Position numbers and translations under genes: made by a program. The notes beneath the pieces were generated by a model. The model had not been told where the DNA came from and did not search any database. It saw nothing but the letters and a program-made list of their open reading frames with translations. This document shows positions 1 to 5,456 of a stretch of DNA of 5,456 nt, in pieces; position 1 is the first letter of the stretch; every line of letters begins with the position of its first letter. This stretch comes from Mesorhizobium sp. ORS 3428 (GTDB lineage: Bacteria > Pseudomonadota > Alphaproteobacteria > Rhizobiales > Rhizobiaceae), in contig NZ_MDFL01000115.1 of assembly GCF_001854785.1 (NCBI RefSeq), forward strand, positions 489,348 through 494,803, given 5' to 3'.

Positions 1-1
1 G

Positions 2-37
2 ACCCTACCTCGCTATTCGCTACTCCCTGTTCGCTCT
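2..37. repeat. Degenerate 7-base tandem repeat across the end of lpxB
   Basis: Plus-strand units TCGCTAT (10-16), TCGCTAC (17-23), TCCCTGT (24-30) and TCGCTCT (31-37) follow one another with period 7. A fifth, poorer copy, ACCCTAC at 2-8, is one base out of phase. On the minus strand the units read like ATAGCGA. Units at 24-37 and part of 17-23 encode the last residues of LpxB, and the rest is downstream. The array may continue past the left edge of the window. Similar short GC/AT-mixed heptamer arrays occur between genes in rhizobial genomes, to my recollection, but I cannot verify that here. Confidence 0.55.
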
Positions 38-1201
38 CCTTATGCATCCCAGCACCACCTCGGCAGCGATCTCGCCGGAGGGCTTTCCAGTTGCCATGCG
101 CCTGGCGATCTCGGCAAAGCCGGCCTTCTGCCAGGCGCGCATGCCGGTATCGGCAAACAGGCCTTCGAGCTGGCGCGCCAGGTTTTCCGGCCGGACGTAC
201 TGATCGTAAAACTCTGGCACCAGCGTGCGGTCGGCGATCAGGTTGGGCAGCAGCGCCGACCACGTCGTCACGAGATGTTGCAGCAGTTGCCTTGCGATCG
301 GATCGAGCTTGTAGCTGGAGACCATCGGGACACCTGACAGCGCAAGCTCAAGTGAGACGGTTCCCGAGGCGATCAATGCCGCGTCGGCTTTGCCGAAAGC
401 CTGCCATTTGCGCTCCGGATCGGTGATGATCTCGGGCTTCTCGTCCCAGTTCGCGACCGACATCTTCACCAGGTCGGCGACTTGCGGCACCGTCGGCAGC
501 AGCAGCCGCAACCGGTGGCCGCGCTGACGCAGGACCGACATCGTCCTGCCGAATGGGTCGATAAGCCGGCGCACCTCGCTGCGGCGCGAGCCTGGCAGCA
601 CAAGCAGCGTCTTGACACGATCCTCCGACAGGTCCCGCGGCAGGCTTTGCGCCTTGGCGGCGCTGAGCACGCCAGGGTCCTGCGTCAGCCGGTGGCCGAC
701 ATAAGTGCCCGGAGGCCCTCCGAGGCGGGCAAGCGCCTTCGCTTCGAAAGGCAGGATGCACAGTATGTGATCCACATAGGGCTTCATCGCCGCAGCCCTT
801 CCCGGCCGCCATGCCCACACGCTCGGGCAGACGTAGTGGATGATCGGGATAGCGGGCGCGGCGGCGCGGACCTTTTTGGCGACGCGCAGCGAAAAGTCGG
901 GGCTGTCGATGGTGATCAGGCAGTCCGGCCGCTCCGCCGCTATGGTGGCGGCGGTCTGGCTGATGCGACGCATCAGCCGCGGCAGGTCGCGCAAGACGGC
1001 GCTGAAGCCGATCAGCGCGATCTCGCTGCCGTCGAAGAGCGGCGTCAGTCCAAGTTCCTTGAGATGCCGACCGCCAATGCCGACGAGCTGGATCCTGCGG
1101 CCGGTCGTCTTCTCCAGCGCGCGCACGATGTCGGCGCCCAGCAGGTCGCCCGATTCCTCGCCGGCGACGATGGCGATCTTCAATGGCTTCTCACCGGCCA
1201 T
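20..1201 (-). CDS. lpxB: LpxB, lipid-A-disaccharide synthase
   Basis: LpxB is a family GT19 inverting glycosyltransferase of GT-B fold, acting at the inner face of the inner membrane. It joins UDP-2,3-diacylglucosamine to lipid X, giving the beta-1',6-linked disaccharide and UDP. The 393 residues match the family (E. coli 382). Markers in order: IAIVAGEESGDLLGA (9-23), ITIDSPDF (96-103) with D99 matching catalytic E. coli D98, HYVCPSVWAWRPGR (122-135), LPFEAKAL (150-157), YVGHRL (167-172), VLPGSRRSEV (201-210) with R206 matching E. coli R201, IASGTVSLELAL (277-288) and ALLPNLIADR (316-325). The domain swap typical of LpxB is consistent with this layout. The start at 1201 has GGAG 7 bases upstream and overlaps the lpxI stop by 11 bases. 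The final residues RRANRE are encoded by a tandem repeat and look like a lineage-specific end. It is the last gene of the block in this window; what follows is not seen. Confidence 0.97.
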   Translation of the reverse strand: MAGEKPLKIAIVAGEESGDLLGADIVRALEKTTGRRIQLVGIGGRHLKELGLTPLFDGSEIALIGFSAVLRDLPRLMRRISQTAATIAAERPDCLITIDSPDFSLRVAKKVRAAAPAIPIIHYVCPSVWAWRPGRAAAMKPYVDHILCILPFEAKALARLGGPPGTYVGHRLTQDPGVLSAAKAQSLPRDLSEDRVKTLLVLPGSRRSEVRRLIDPFGRTMSVLRQRGHRLRLLLPTVPQVADLVKMSVANWDEKPEIITDPERKWQAFGKADAALIASGTVSLELALSGVPMVSSYKLDPIARQLLQHLVTTWSALLPNLIADRTLVPEFYDQYVRPENLARQLEGLFADTGMRAWQKAGFAEIARRMATGKPSGEIAAEVVLGCIRRANRE

Positions 1202-2102
1202 GAGCCGGCTCCGTTGCCGGGAAACCGACGATGAACAAGCCGAGCGCATTGGCGCGCGACATGGTCGTCGGACCTTCGAGAATGAGCGAGCGGCCGGCCT
1301 CGACAGCTATGCCGGCCAGGCCTGCGGCATGCGCGGCCTCGACCGTCTGCGGGCCTATCGCGGGCAAGTCGGCGCGCAATTCCTGGCCCGGCTTGGCGCA
1401 TTTGACAAGAACGCCGCGCGTTCTTCCGGCGAGCCTGCCGTGTTGCCGCAACTCTCTCGTCCGCTCCAGCAGGCCGGCCGTGCCCTCGATGCCTTCCAGC
1501 GCGATGACCCGCCCGCCGATCGCAATTGCCGCCTGGCCGATATCCATGGCGCCGATGGCCTTGGCTGCGGCGCGGCCAGCCTCGATATCGCGCCAATCCG
1601 CTTTCTGTGGTCCTGCGGCGGTCAACGTGCCCTCGCCGGCGGCGAGGCCCGGAACGACCTCATGCGCGCCGACCACCTTGATGCCCCGCCTCTCTAGGCT
1701 CCGCGTCAGCACCTTCAGAAGCCCGTCATCGCCGCGCGCCAGCGCGACGATCACCGATGGCACGATTGCCAGCAGCCCGAAGCTGAGGCGCAGATCGGTC
1801 AGCCGCGGCCTGCGCTTGATTTCACCGGCAAGGACCAGATGGGTCACGCCGTGGCTTTTCAGCGTCGCCACCAGGGAGCCGATCTGCTCGAGTGCCATGG
1901 TGACGTGTTCGTATCGGCGGAGCTGTGCGCTGTCAGCCTCACCCTCCATCAACAGAATGAAGGGCGCATAACCCTGCGTGGCGAGGCCGTCGGCGACTTC
2001 CACTGGAAGGCTGCCGCCCCCGGCGATGATACCGACCCTGGAGCCCGGCGCGAGTGCGAGCGCTGACCCGGCGGGCTCAGCCCTCGTCATCGCCATCGTC
2101 AT
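1191..2102 (-). CDS. lpxI: LpxI, UDP-2,3-diacylglucosamine pyrophosphatase
   Basis: LpxI hydrolyses UDP-2,3-diacylglucosamine to lipid X and UMP, replacing LpxH in alphaproteobacteria such as Caulobacter; water attacks the beta phosphate rather than the alpha phosphate used by LpxH. With the start at 2102 the protein has 303 residues, slightly above the usual 270-290. It begins the conserved part at VGIIAGGGSLP (23-33). Other family blocks are DGLLKVLTRSLE (126-137), VVGAHE (143-148), ALEGIEGTAGLLER (201-214) and VLVKCAKPGQ (231-240) leading to RADLPAIGPQT; the aspartate of that last block (D245) is the probable counterpart of the catalytic Caulobacter D225. The start is uncertain: ATG codons at 2135, 2102, 2096 and 2090 are all in frame, and none has a strong ribosome site. 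2102 has AAGGG 11 bases upstream; 2090 would give 299 residues. It overlaps lpxA at its start and lpxB by 11 bases at its end. Confidence 0.93.
   Translation of the reverse strand: MTMAMTRAEPAGSALALAPGSRVGIIAGGGSLPVEVADGLATQGYAPFILLMEGEADSAQLRRYEHVTMALEQIGSLVATLKSHGVTHLVLAGEIKRRPRLTDLRLSFGLLAIVPSVIVALARGDDGLLKVLTRSLERRGIKVVGAHEVVPGLAAGEGTLTAAGPQKADWRDIEAGRAAAKAIGAMDIGQAAIAIGGRVIALEGIEGTAGLLERTRELRQHGRLAGRTRGVLVKCAKPGQELRADLPAIGPQTVEAAHAAGLAGIAVEAGRSLILEGPTTMSRANALGLFIVGFPATEPAHGR
1209..1212 (-). promoter_or_regulatory. Ribosome binding site of lpxB
   Basis: GGAG lies 7 bases upstream of the ATG at 1201, within the end of lpxI. It selects this start over an in-frame ATG 16 codons upstream at 1249, whose extra residues (MRSACSSSVSRQRSRL) do not resemble the LpxB family. 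Confidence 0.6.
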
Positions 2103-2919
2103 CGCCGCCACCGCCCTTGAGCGGTGGGACGGCATACTGCCGCTTGCCGCGACTGCTGATGAATTCGATCATCTTCATCGCCGTCGGCGAGGAGGCGAAT
2201 TTCGCCTTGGCAATCTCGACATTCTCACCGACGGTGCGAGAGTGGTCGAAAATCGTCCTGTAAGCCCTGCGCAGCAGGTAGATTTCAGCCCGCGGCAGTC
2301 CGGAGCGCTTCAGGCCGATGATGTTGAGCCCGCGCAGCTTGGCACGATTGCCGACGGCTATCGCATAGGGAATGACGTCGCCAACGACCGCCGAGCAGCC
2401 GCCGATGAAGGCGTTGTCGCCGATGCGGACAAACTGATGAACGGCGGTCAGGCCGCCGATATAGACGTTGTCGCCGATCTCGCAGTGTCCGCCGAGCGTC
2501 GCACCGTTGGCGAAAGTGGCATTCTTGCCGACGACGCAGTCATGGGCGATGTGGGCGTAGGCCAGGAAATTCCCGTTGTTGCCGACGATCGTCTCGCCGC
2601 GGCTGGAATCCGTGCCGACATGCATGGTGACGCCTTCACGGATGGTGCAATTTTCGCCGATGACCAGCGTGGTGCGCCCGCCCTTATGCTTGGTGTTCTG
2701 CGGCGGCGCTCCCAGCGTTGCCATCGGATAGACCTTGGTCGAGGCGCCGACGGTGGTCGCGCCCATCACCGAGACATGGCTGACCAGCTCGACGCGATCG
2801 CCGATGATGGCATCCTGGCCTACATGGCAGAAGGGCCCGATGCGCACGCCTTCGCCGAGCTGCGCACCTTCTTCGACGACCGAGGAAGGATGGATTGATG
2901 TCTCAACTTTCATGAGCAT
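2077..2919 (-). CDS. lpxA: LpxA, UDP-N-acetylglucosamine O-acyltransferase
   Basis: LpxA catalyses the first step of lipid A synthesis, moving a 3-hydroxyacyl chain from ACP to the 3-position of the UDP-sugar in the cytoplasm. The 280 residues exceed E. coli LpxA (262) mainly because of an acidic tail. Residues about 8-190 are hexapeptide repeats of a left-handed beta helix, starting IHPSSVVEEGAQLG; the rest is the helical C-terminal domain with IGLKRSGLPR (201-210). H126 in YAHIAHDC matches the catalytic E. coli H125, and GGCSAVVGDV (173-182) has glycine at the position of the E. coli chain-length ruler G173, which suggests room for a long (C14-like) acyl chain. The last 12 residues are GGGGDDDGDDEG. 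The start at 2919 lies 10 bases after the fabZ stop; an ATG at 2913 (MKVETSIHP) is equally possible, since neither has a strong ribosome site. The 3' end overlaps lpxI. Whether the substrate is UDP-GlcNAc or the 3-amino sugar cannot be read here. Confidence 0.96.
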   Translation of the reverse strand: MLMKVETSIHPSSVVEEGAQLGEGVRIGPFCHVGQDAIIGDRVELVSHVSVMGATTVGASTKVYPMATLGAPPQNTKHKGGRTTLVIGENCTIREGVTMHVGTDSSRGETIVGNNGNFLAYAHIAHDCVVGKNATFANGATLGGHCEIGDNVYIGGLTAVHQFVRIGDNAFIGGCSAVVGDVIPYAIAVGNRAKLRGLNIIGLKRSGLPRAEIYLLRRAYRTIFDHSRTVGENVEIAKAKFASSPTAMKMIEFISSRGKRQYAVPPLKGGGGDDDGDDEG

Positions 2920-2929
2920 TTTCGAACCG

Positions 2930-3391
2930 TCAGCCGGTGACCATCATGGCCGAAACCTCGGCTTCGGCGGCCTTTGCCCCGTCGACCATGGCCTCGCAGG
3001 CGAATTTCAACAGGTTGCCGCGCTTCTTGATCTTCTTGACGTGGATCCTGAGCTGATCGCCCGGCACCACCGGCTTGCGGAACTTCGCGTTGTCGATGGT
3101 CATGAAATAGACCAGTGACGGCTTTTCCGTGTTGAGGCTGCGGATGCAGATCGCGCCGGCGGTCTGCGCCATGGCCTCGATGATGAGCACGCCCGGCATC
3201 ACCGGCTGCTGCGGGAAATGACCCTGAAAATGCGGCTCGTTGATGGTCACGTTCTTGATGCCGACAGCGGAGTCGTCGCCGTCGATGTCGACGATGCGGT
3301 CGATCAGCAGGAACGGATAGCGGTGCGGGAGGAGCTTCATAAGCCCCATTATGTCGACCGCTTCGAGTGTCGTCGTAACCATGTCAGCCAT
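2930..3391 (-). CDS. fabZ: FabZ, 3-hydroxyacyl-[acyl-carrier-protein] dehydratase
   Basis: FabZ removes water from 3-hydroxyacyl-ACP to give trans-2-enoyl-ACP in the elongation cycle of type II fatty acid synthesis. The 153 residues match the family length (about 145-160) and form a single hot-dog fold. The [12 protein letters not shown] segment (21-32) is the family N-terminal signature. H58 within PHFQGHFP and E72 within [13 protein letters not shown] are the catalytic histidine and glutamate, both present. FYFMT-like strand residues [15 protein letters not shown] (94-108) and the VPGDQL turn are also typical. The gene overlaps the lpxD stop by 8 bases and ends 10 bases before lpxA. Its place among lpx genes fits known biology: FabZ, LpxA and LpxD draw on the same 3-hydroxyacyl-ACP, so their balance sets the phospholipid to LPS ratio. 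FabA is excluded by length and by glutamate rather than aspartate at the catalytic position. Confidence 0.97.
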   Translation of the reverse strand: MADMVTTTLEAVDIMGLMKLLPHRYPFLLIDRIVDIDGDDSAVGIKNVTINEPHFQGHFPQQPVMPGVLIIEAMAQTAGAICIRSLNTEKPSLVYFMTIDNAKFRKPVVPGDQLRIHVKKIKKRGNLLKFACEAMVDGAKAAEAEVSAMMVTG

Positions 3392-4439
3392 TTCCGTCGC
3401 CCTGCTTGCGGCTCTTGGCGACCTTGCGCAGCCAGGCGATCTCGCGCAAGGCTTCGGCCATCGGCTGTGCCGGATAACCTGCCCAGATCTCGCCTGCCGG
3501 CACGTTGCTCATGAATCCGCTTCTCGCTGCAAGCTTGGCCCCAGGGCCTATGGTCAAATGATCGGCAAGACCGACGCCGCCACCCATTGTGACGTTGTCG
3601 CCGACGACGACCGAACCGGAAATACCCGAAAGCCCGGCTATAATGCAATTGCGGCCGATGCGAACGTTGTGGGCGATCTGCACCAGATTGTCGATCTTGG
3701 TGCCCTGGCCGATGATCGTGTCGGACATCGCGCCCCGATCGACCGTGCTGTTCGAGCCGATCTCGACATCGTCCTGGATGATGACGCGGCCGATCTGCGG
3801 CACGCGCTCGGGCCCCTTGGCGCCGCCAACGAAGCCGAAGCCGTCCTGGCCGATTCTTGCGCCGCCATGGATAATGACGCGGTTGCCGATGAGGGCATAT
3901 TGGATGCTGGCGCCCGGACCGACGTAACCGTCGCGGCCGATCTTGCACGAGCGGCCAATGACGGCGTTGGGCGCAACGACGGTGCCGCTGCCGATGGACA
4001 CGCCGGGACCAATCACTGCGCCGGCCTCGACGATGGCGCCGGTTTCCACATGCGCGGACGGGTCGATATGCGCTTGCGGCGAAATGCCGGTTTCGCCCGT
4101 CATCGGCCCAGGAGTGGAAGCCTGCGGAAACAGCAGCCGCCCGACCATCGCGAAGGCCTGCTGCGGACGCGGATGCACCAGCACCGCAATCCCCTGCGGC
4201 GCTCGGTTGGCAAAGTCGCCGGGGCACAAAACGGCAGCAGCCTTAAGCGACTGCATCAGAGCGAAATTGCGCTTGCCGTCGACGAAAACGAGCGCGCCGT
4301 CACCGCCCTCATTGGCAGGTGCCAATGCTTCGATGGCAACATCGGCCTGCGAGGAATCAACGAGATTGGCGCCGGTCAGATTCGCGACCTCGCCGGCCGT
4401 ATACCGGCGTGAAGGCGCGAAGAATACCGGATCGGTCAT
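3384..4439 (-). CDS. lpxD: LpxD, UDP-3-O-acylglucosamine N-acyltransferase
   Basis: LpxD is the third step of lipid A synthesis: it transfers a second 3-hydroxyacyl chain from acyl carrier protein to the 2-amino group of the UDP-sugar, in the cytoplasm. The 351-residue protein is close to the usual length (E. coli 341). Residues 1 to about 115 form the uridine-binding N-terminal domain, with the conserved HPRPQQAF at 89-96. From about 118 to 302 there are hexapeptide repeats (for example [20 protein letters not shown]) of a left-handed beta helix, followed by a basic C-terminal helix. The [22 protein letters not shown] block and [11 protein letters not shown] are family signatures; H257 in QIAHNV matches the catalytic E. 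coli H239, and H294 in ADHLTIG the position of H276. The start at 4439 gives the standard N-terminus but has only a weak Shine-Dalgarno sequence. Its last 8 bases overlap fabZ. LpxA shares the fold but lacks this N-terminal domain. Confidence 0.97.
   Translation of the reverse strand: MTDPVFFAPSRRYTAGEVANLTGANLVDSSQADVAIEALAPANEGGDGALVFVDGKRNFALMQSLKAAAVLCPGDFANRAPQGIAVLVHPRPQQAFAMVGRLLFPQASTPGPMTGETGISPQAHIDPSAHVETGAIVEAGAVIGPGVSIGSGTVVAPNAVIGRSCKIGRDGYVGPGASIQYALIGNRVIIHGGARIGQDGFGFVGGAKGPERVPQIGRVIIQDDVEIGSNSTVDRGAMSDTIIGQGTKIDNLVQIAHNVRIGRNCIIAGLSGISGSVVVGDNVTMGGGVGLADHLTIGPGAKLAARSGFMSNVPAGEIWAGYPAQPMAEALREIAWLRKVAKSRKQGDGNG
3400..3403 (-). promoter_or_regulatory. Ribosome binding site of fabZ
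   Basis: AGGG lies 8 bases upstream of the ATG at 3391, inside the end of lpxD. It supports that start over the second in-frame methionine three codons later at 3382. Re-initiation by ribosomes ending lpxD is also likely, because the lpxD stop lies inside the first fabZ codons. Confidence 0.5.
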
Positions 4440-4474
4440 TCCAGAAACATATCCAGCTCGGTCGGATCAGCCTA

Positions 4475-4499
4475 TTCCGGGTCGTCAAACGACCCGGAA
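4475..4499 (-). other. Perfect 11-bp stem-loop in the bamA-lpxD gap
   Basis: The two arms (4475-4485 and 4489-4499) are exact reverse complements, TTCCGGGTCGT and ACGACCCGGAA, separated by a 3-base loop. The stem begins 17 bases after the bamA stop and ends 35 bases before the lpxD start. On the minus strand it is followed by AATAGGC, with no run of T, so it does not look like a normal rho-independent terminator. A hairpin here could protect the 3' end of the bamA message, mark an RNA processing site or reduce read-through, so that the lpx genes are expressed at a different level from bamA. The structure is seen directly; the role is inferred. Confidence 0.7.
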
Positions 4500-4516
4500 A
4501 CATCGCAACCCACGAA

Positions 4517-5455
4517 TTAGAAACGGGTCGCTATGCCGAAGTTGAACTCCTGCACTTTGTCGGTCGGCTCCTTCTTGACCGGAACCGCATAGTCGATGCG
4601 GATCGGGCCGAACGGCGAAGCCCACATCAGGCCGACACCGACCGAAGCGCGCCACTGCATGCCAGTTGTCGACGGGTCAACCAGAGCGTCGCCAAGCTTA
4701 TTGCCATACAACGTCGCTGCATCTGCGAAGACTGCACCACGCAGCCCGAAGCTCTCCGGAATGACCGGCAACGGGAACTGCGCTTCTGCCGAGGCATTGA
4801 AATAAGTCGTGCCGCCGAGATGGTCGCCACTGGACCCCACAGCTACGGGACCGATACCACCATACTCGAAGCCGCGTATCATGCGATCATTGCTCTGGAA
4901 GTAGTCAAAGATGCGCAGATCGTTGCTACCATAGCCTTCTATGTGGCCAGCGCCACCGGAGACCAGCCCGACCAGGTCAAGCTGCTCGGAAAGAGTCTGG
5001 TAAACACTTGCACGCCCGGTCACTTTCACCCACTTGGCATCGCCGCCAAGACCAGCGAACTCTGTCGTGCCGGTGATGTAGAGACCCTCATGCGGGTTCT
5101 TCATGTCGTCGATGGTGTTGTAAACCAGACCCAGGCTGACCGAAGACTTCAGCCAAGGGCTTTCCTCAATACCATTTAGAATGGCCTGAGAGATGTCACA
5201 GCCGGGGTCAGGAACTCCGTCGCCATTGGCATCGCAGCTGTCGGAAAGCTTATATTTCTCCTGCGCGATGTTATACGCCAGTTGGGTCGAGATGTTGTCG
5301 GTAATCGGTAAGCCGAAACGGATGGTCGCGCCGGTGACGTCGCTGTCATAGTGCTTGTATTCGCGGGTCGACTTATAGATATCGAAGCCCGCGGCGATGC
5401 GCCGACCGAGGAAATACGGCTCGGTGAAGGAAATGCTGTAGTCGCGCGAATGCCT
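4517..5455 (-). CDS. bamA: BamA, outer-membrane protein assembly factor (3' part, 5' end outside window)
   Basis: BamA is the central barrel of the BAM complex, which folds and inserts beta-barrel proteins into the outer membrane. The open frame runs from the right edge to a TAA at 4517-4519, giving 312 residues; the N-terminal POTRA domains and the first strands lie outside the window. Visible marks are the SFTEPYFLGRR segment near residue 10 of the fragment (E. coli FTNPYF), the lid-lock motif IRGF at fragment residues 193-196 (E. coli VRGF in loop 6), and the end segment WASPFGPIRIDYAVPVKK. The protein finishes in phenylalanine (ATRF), the usual C-terminal signal of outer-membrane barrels. 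A loop near fragment residues 71-87 carries two cysteines around a DANGDG sequence. It is followed by lpxD after 77 bases, the usual alphaproteobacterial order without skp between them. The family call is very secure; only the length of the missing part is unknown. Confidence 0.96.
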   Translation of the reverse strand, partial: RHSRDYSISFTEPYFLGRRIAAGFDIYKSTREYKHYDSDVTGATIRFGLPITDNISTQLAYNIAQEKYKLSDSCDANGDGVPDPGCDISQAILNGIEESPWLKSSVSLGLVYNTIDDMKNPHEGLYITGTTEFAGLGGDAKWVKVTGRASVYQTLSEQLDLVGLVSGGAGHIEGYGSNDLRIFDYFQSNDRMIRGFEYGGIGPVAVGSSGDHLGGTTYFNASAEAQFPLPVIPESFGLRGAVFADAATLYGNKLGDALVDPSTTGMQWRASVGVGLMWASPFGPIRIDYAVPVKKEPTDKVQEFNFGIATRF

Positions 5456-5456
5456 G

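Noticed and set aside
1202..1249. Longer lpxB start at 1249
   Set aside because: The extra 16 residues are unlike LpxB N-termini and overlap lpxI further, while the ATG at 1201 has GGAG at a good distance.
1978..2898. Plus-strand open frame (306 codons) opposite lpxA
   Set aside because: It has repetitive ADD/VAD-like composition mirroring the hexapeptide repeats on the other strand, no known family, and complete overlap with lpxA.
3351..4412. Long plus-strand open frame (353 codons) opposite lpxD
   Set aside because: It is the antisense shadow of lpxD in high-GC DNA: its composition is rich in D, A, R and G, there is no recognisable domain, and it lies wholly over a conserved enzyme gene.
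4440..4490. Promoter for lpxD, from a TTGACG in the hairpin loop and right arm
   Set aside because: No acceptable -10 element lies 16-18 bases downstream (CCGACC at 17), so the hexamer is best explained as part of the hairpin.
4475..4499. Rho-independent terminator between bamA and lpxD
   Set aside because: The stem is strong but is followed by AATAGGCTGATCC on the transcribed strand, with no T-run, so I record it only as a stem-loop.
4319..5179. Plus-strand open frame (286 codons) opposite bamA and the gap
   Set aside because: It is antisense to the clear BamA barrel and has no motif or ribosome site of its own. Its length is explained by GC bias.

Overview
The window is a single co-oriented block of envelope genes, all on the minus strand and running from right to left: bamA (3' part only) - lpxD - fabZ - lpxA - lpxI - lpxB. 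The high GC content, the use of LpxI rather than LpxH, the absence of a skp/ompH gene between bamA and lpxD, and the protein sequences themselves point to an alphaproteobacterium of the order Hyphomicrobiales. It is most like Mesorhizobium or a close Phyllobacteriaceae relative; the genus is inferred from recalled family sequences, not from a search.

Layout from transcription start side to end: 5455-4517 is the C-terminal part of the BamA beta-barrel. 4516-4440 is a 77-base gap holding a perfect 11-bp hairpin. 4439-3384 is lpxD, 3391-2930 fabZ, 2919-2077 lpxA, 2102-1191 lpxI and 1201-20 lpxB. From lpxD to lpxB every junction is an overlap or a gap of 10 bases, so these five genes are almost certainly one translationally linked transcript. 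The last 19 bases, and the end of lpxB itself, carry a degenerate tandem heptamer repeat. No RNA gene, mobile element, CRISPR array or rho-independent terminator was seen.

The genes form one pathway plus its export machinery. LpxA adds the first 3-hydroxyacyl chain to the UDP-sugar and LpxD the second. LpxI cleaves the UDP-diacyl sugar to lipid X, and LpxB joins lipid X to another UDP-diacyl sugar to give the tetra-acylated disaccharide. FabZ competes for the same 3-hydroxyacyl-ACP pool, sending it to phospholipid fatty acids. BamA inserts outer-membrane proteins, including the LPS transport barrel, into the membrane this pathway builds. LpxC, the committed step between LpxA and LpxD, is not in the window.

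This is a conserved housekeeping locus and I see no new system in it. The points worth a second look are small: a cysteine-bracketed, calcium-loop-like insert in a BamA surface loop, the intercistronic hairpin, an acidic LpxA tail whose DNA also supplies three candidate lpxI start codons, and the heptamer repeat running into the end of lpxB.
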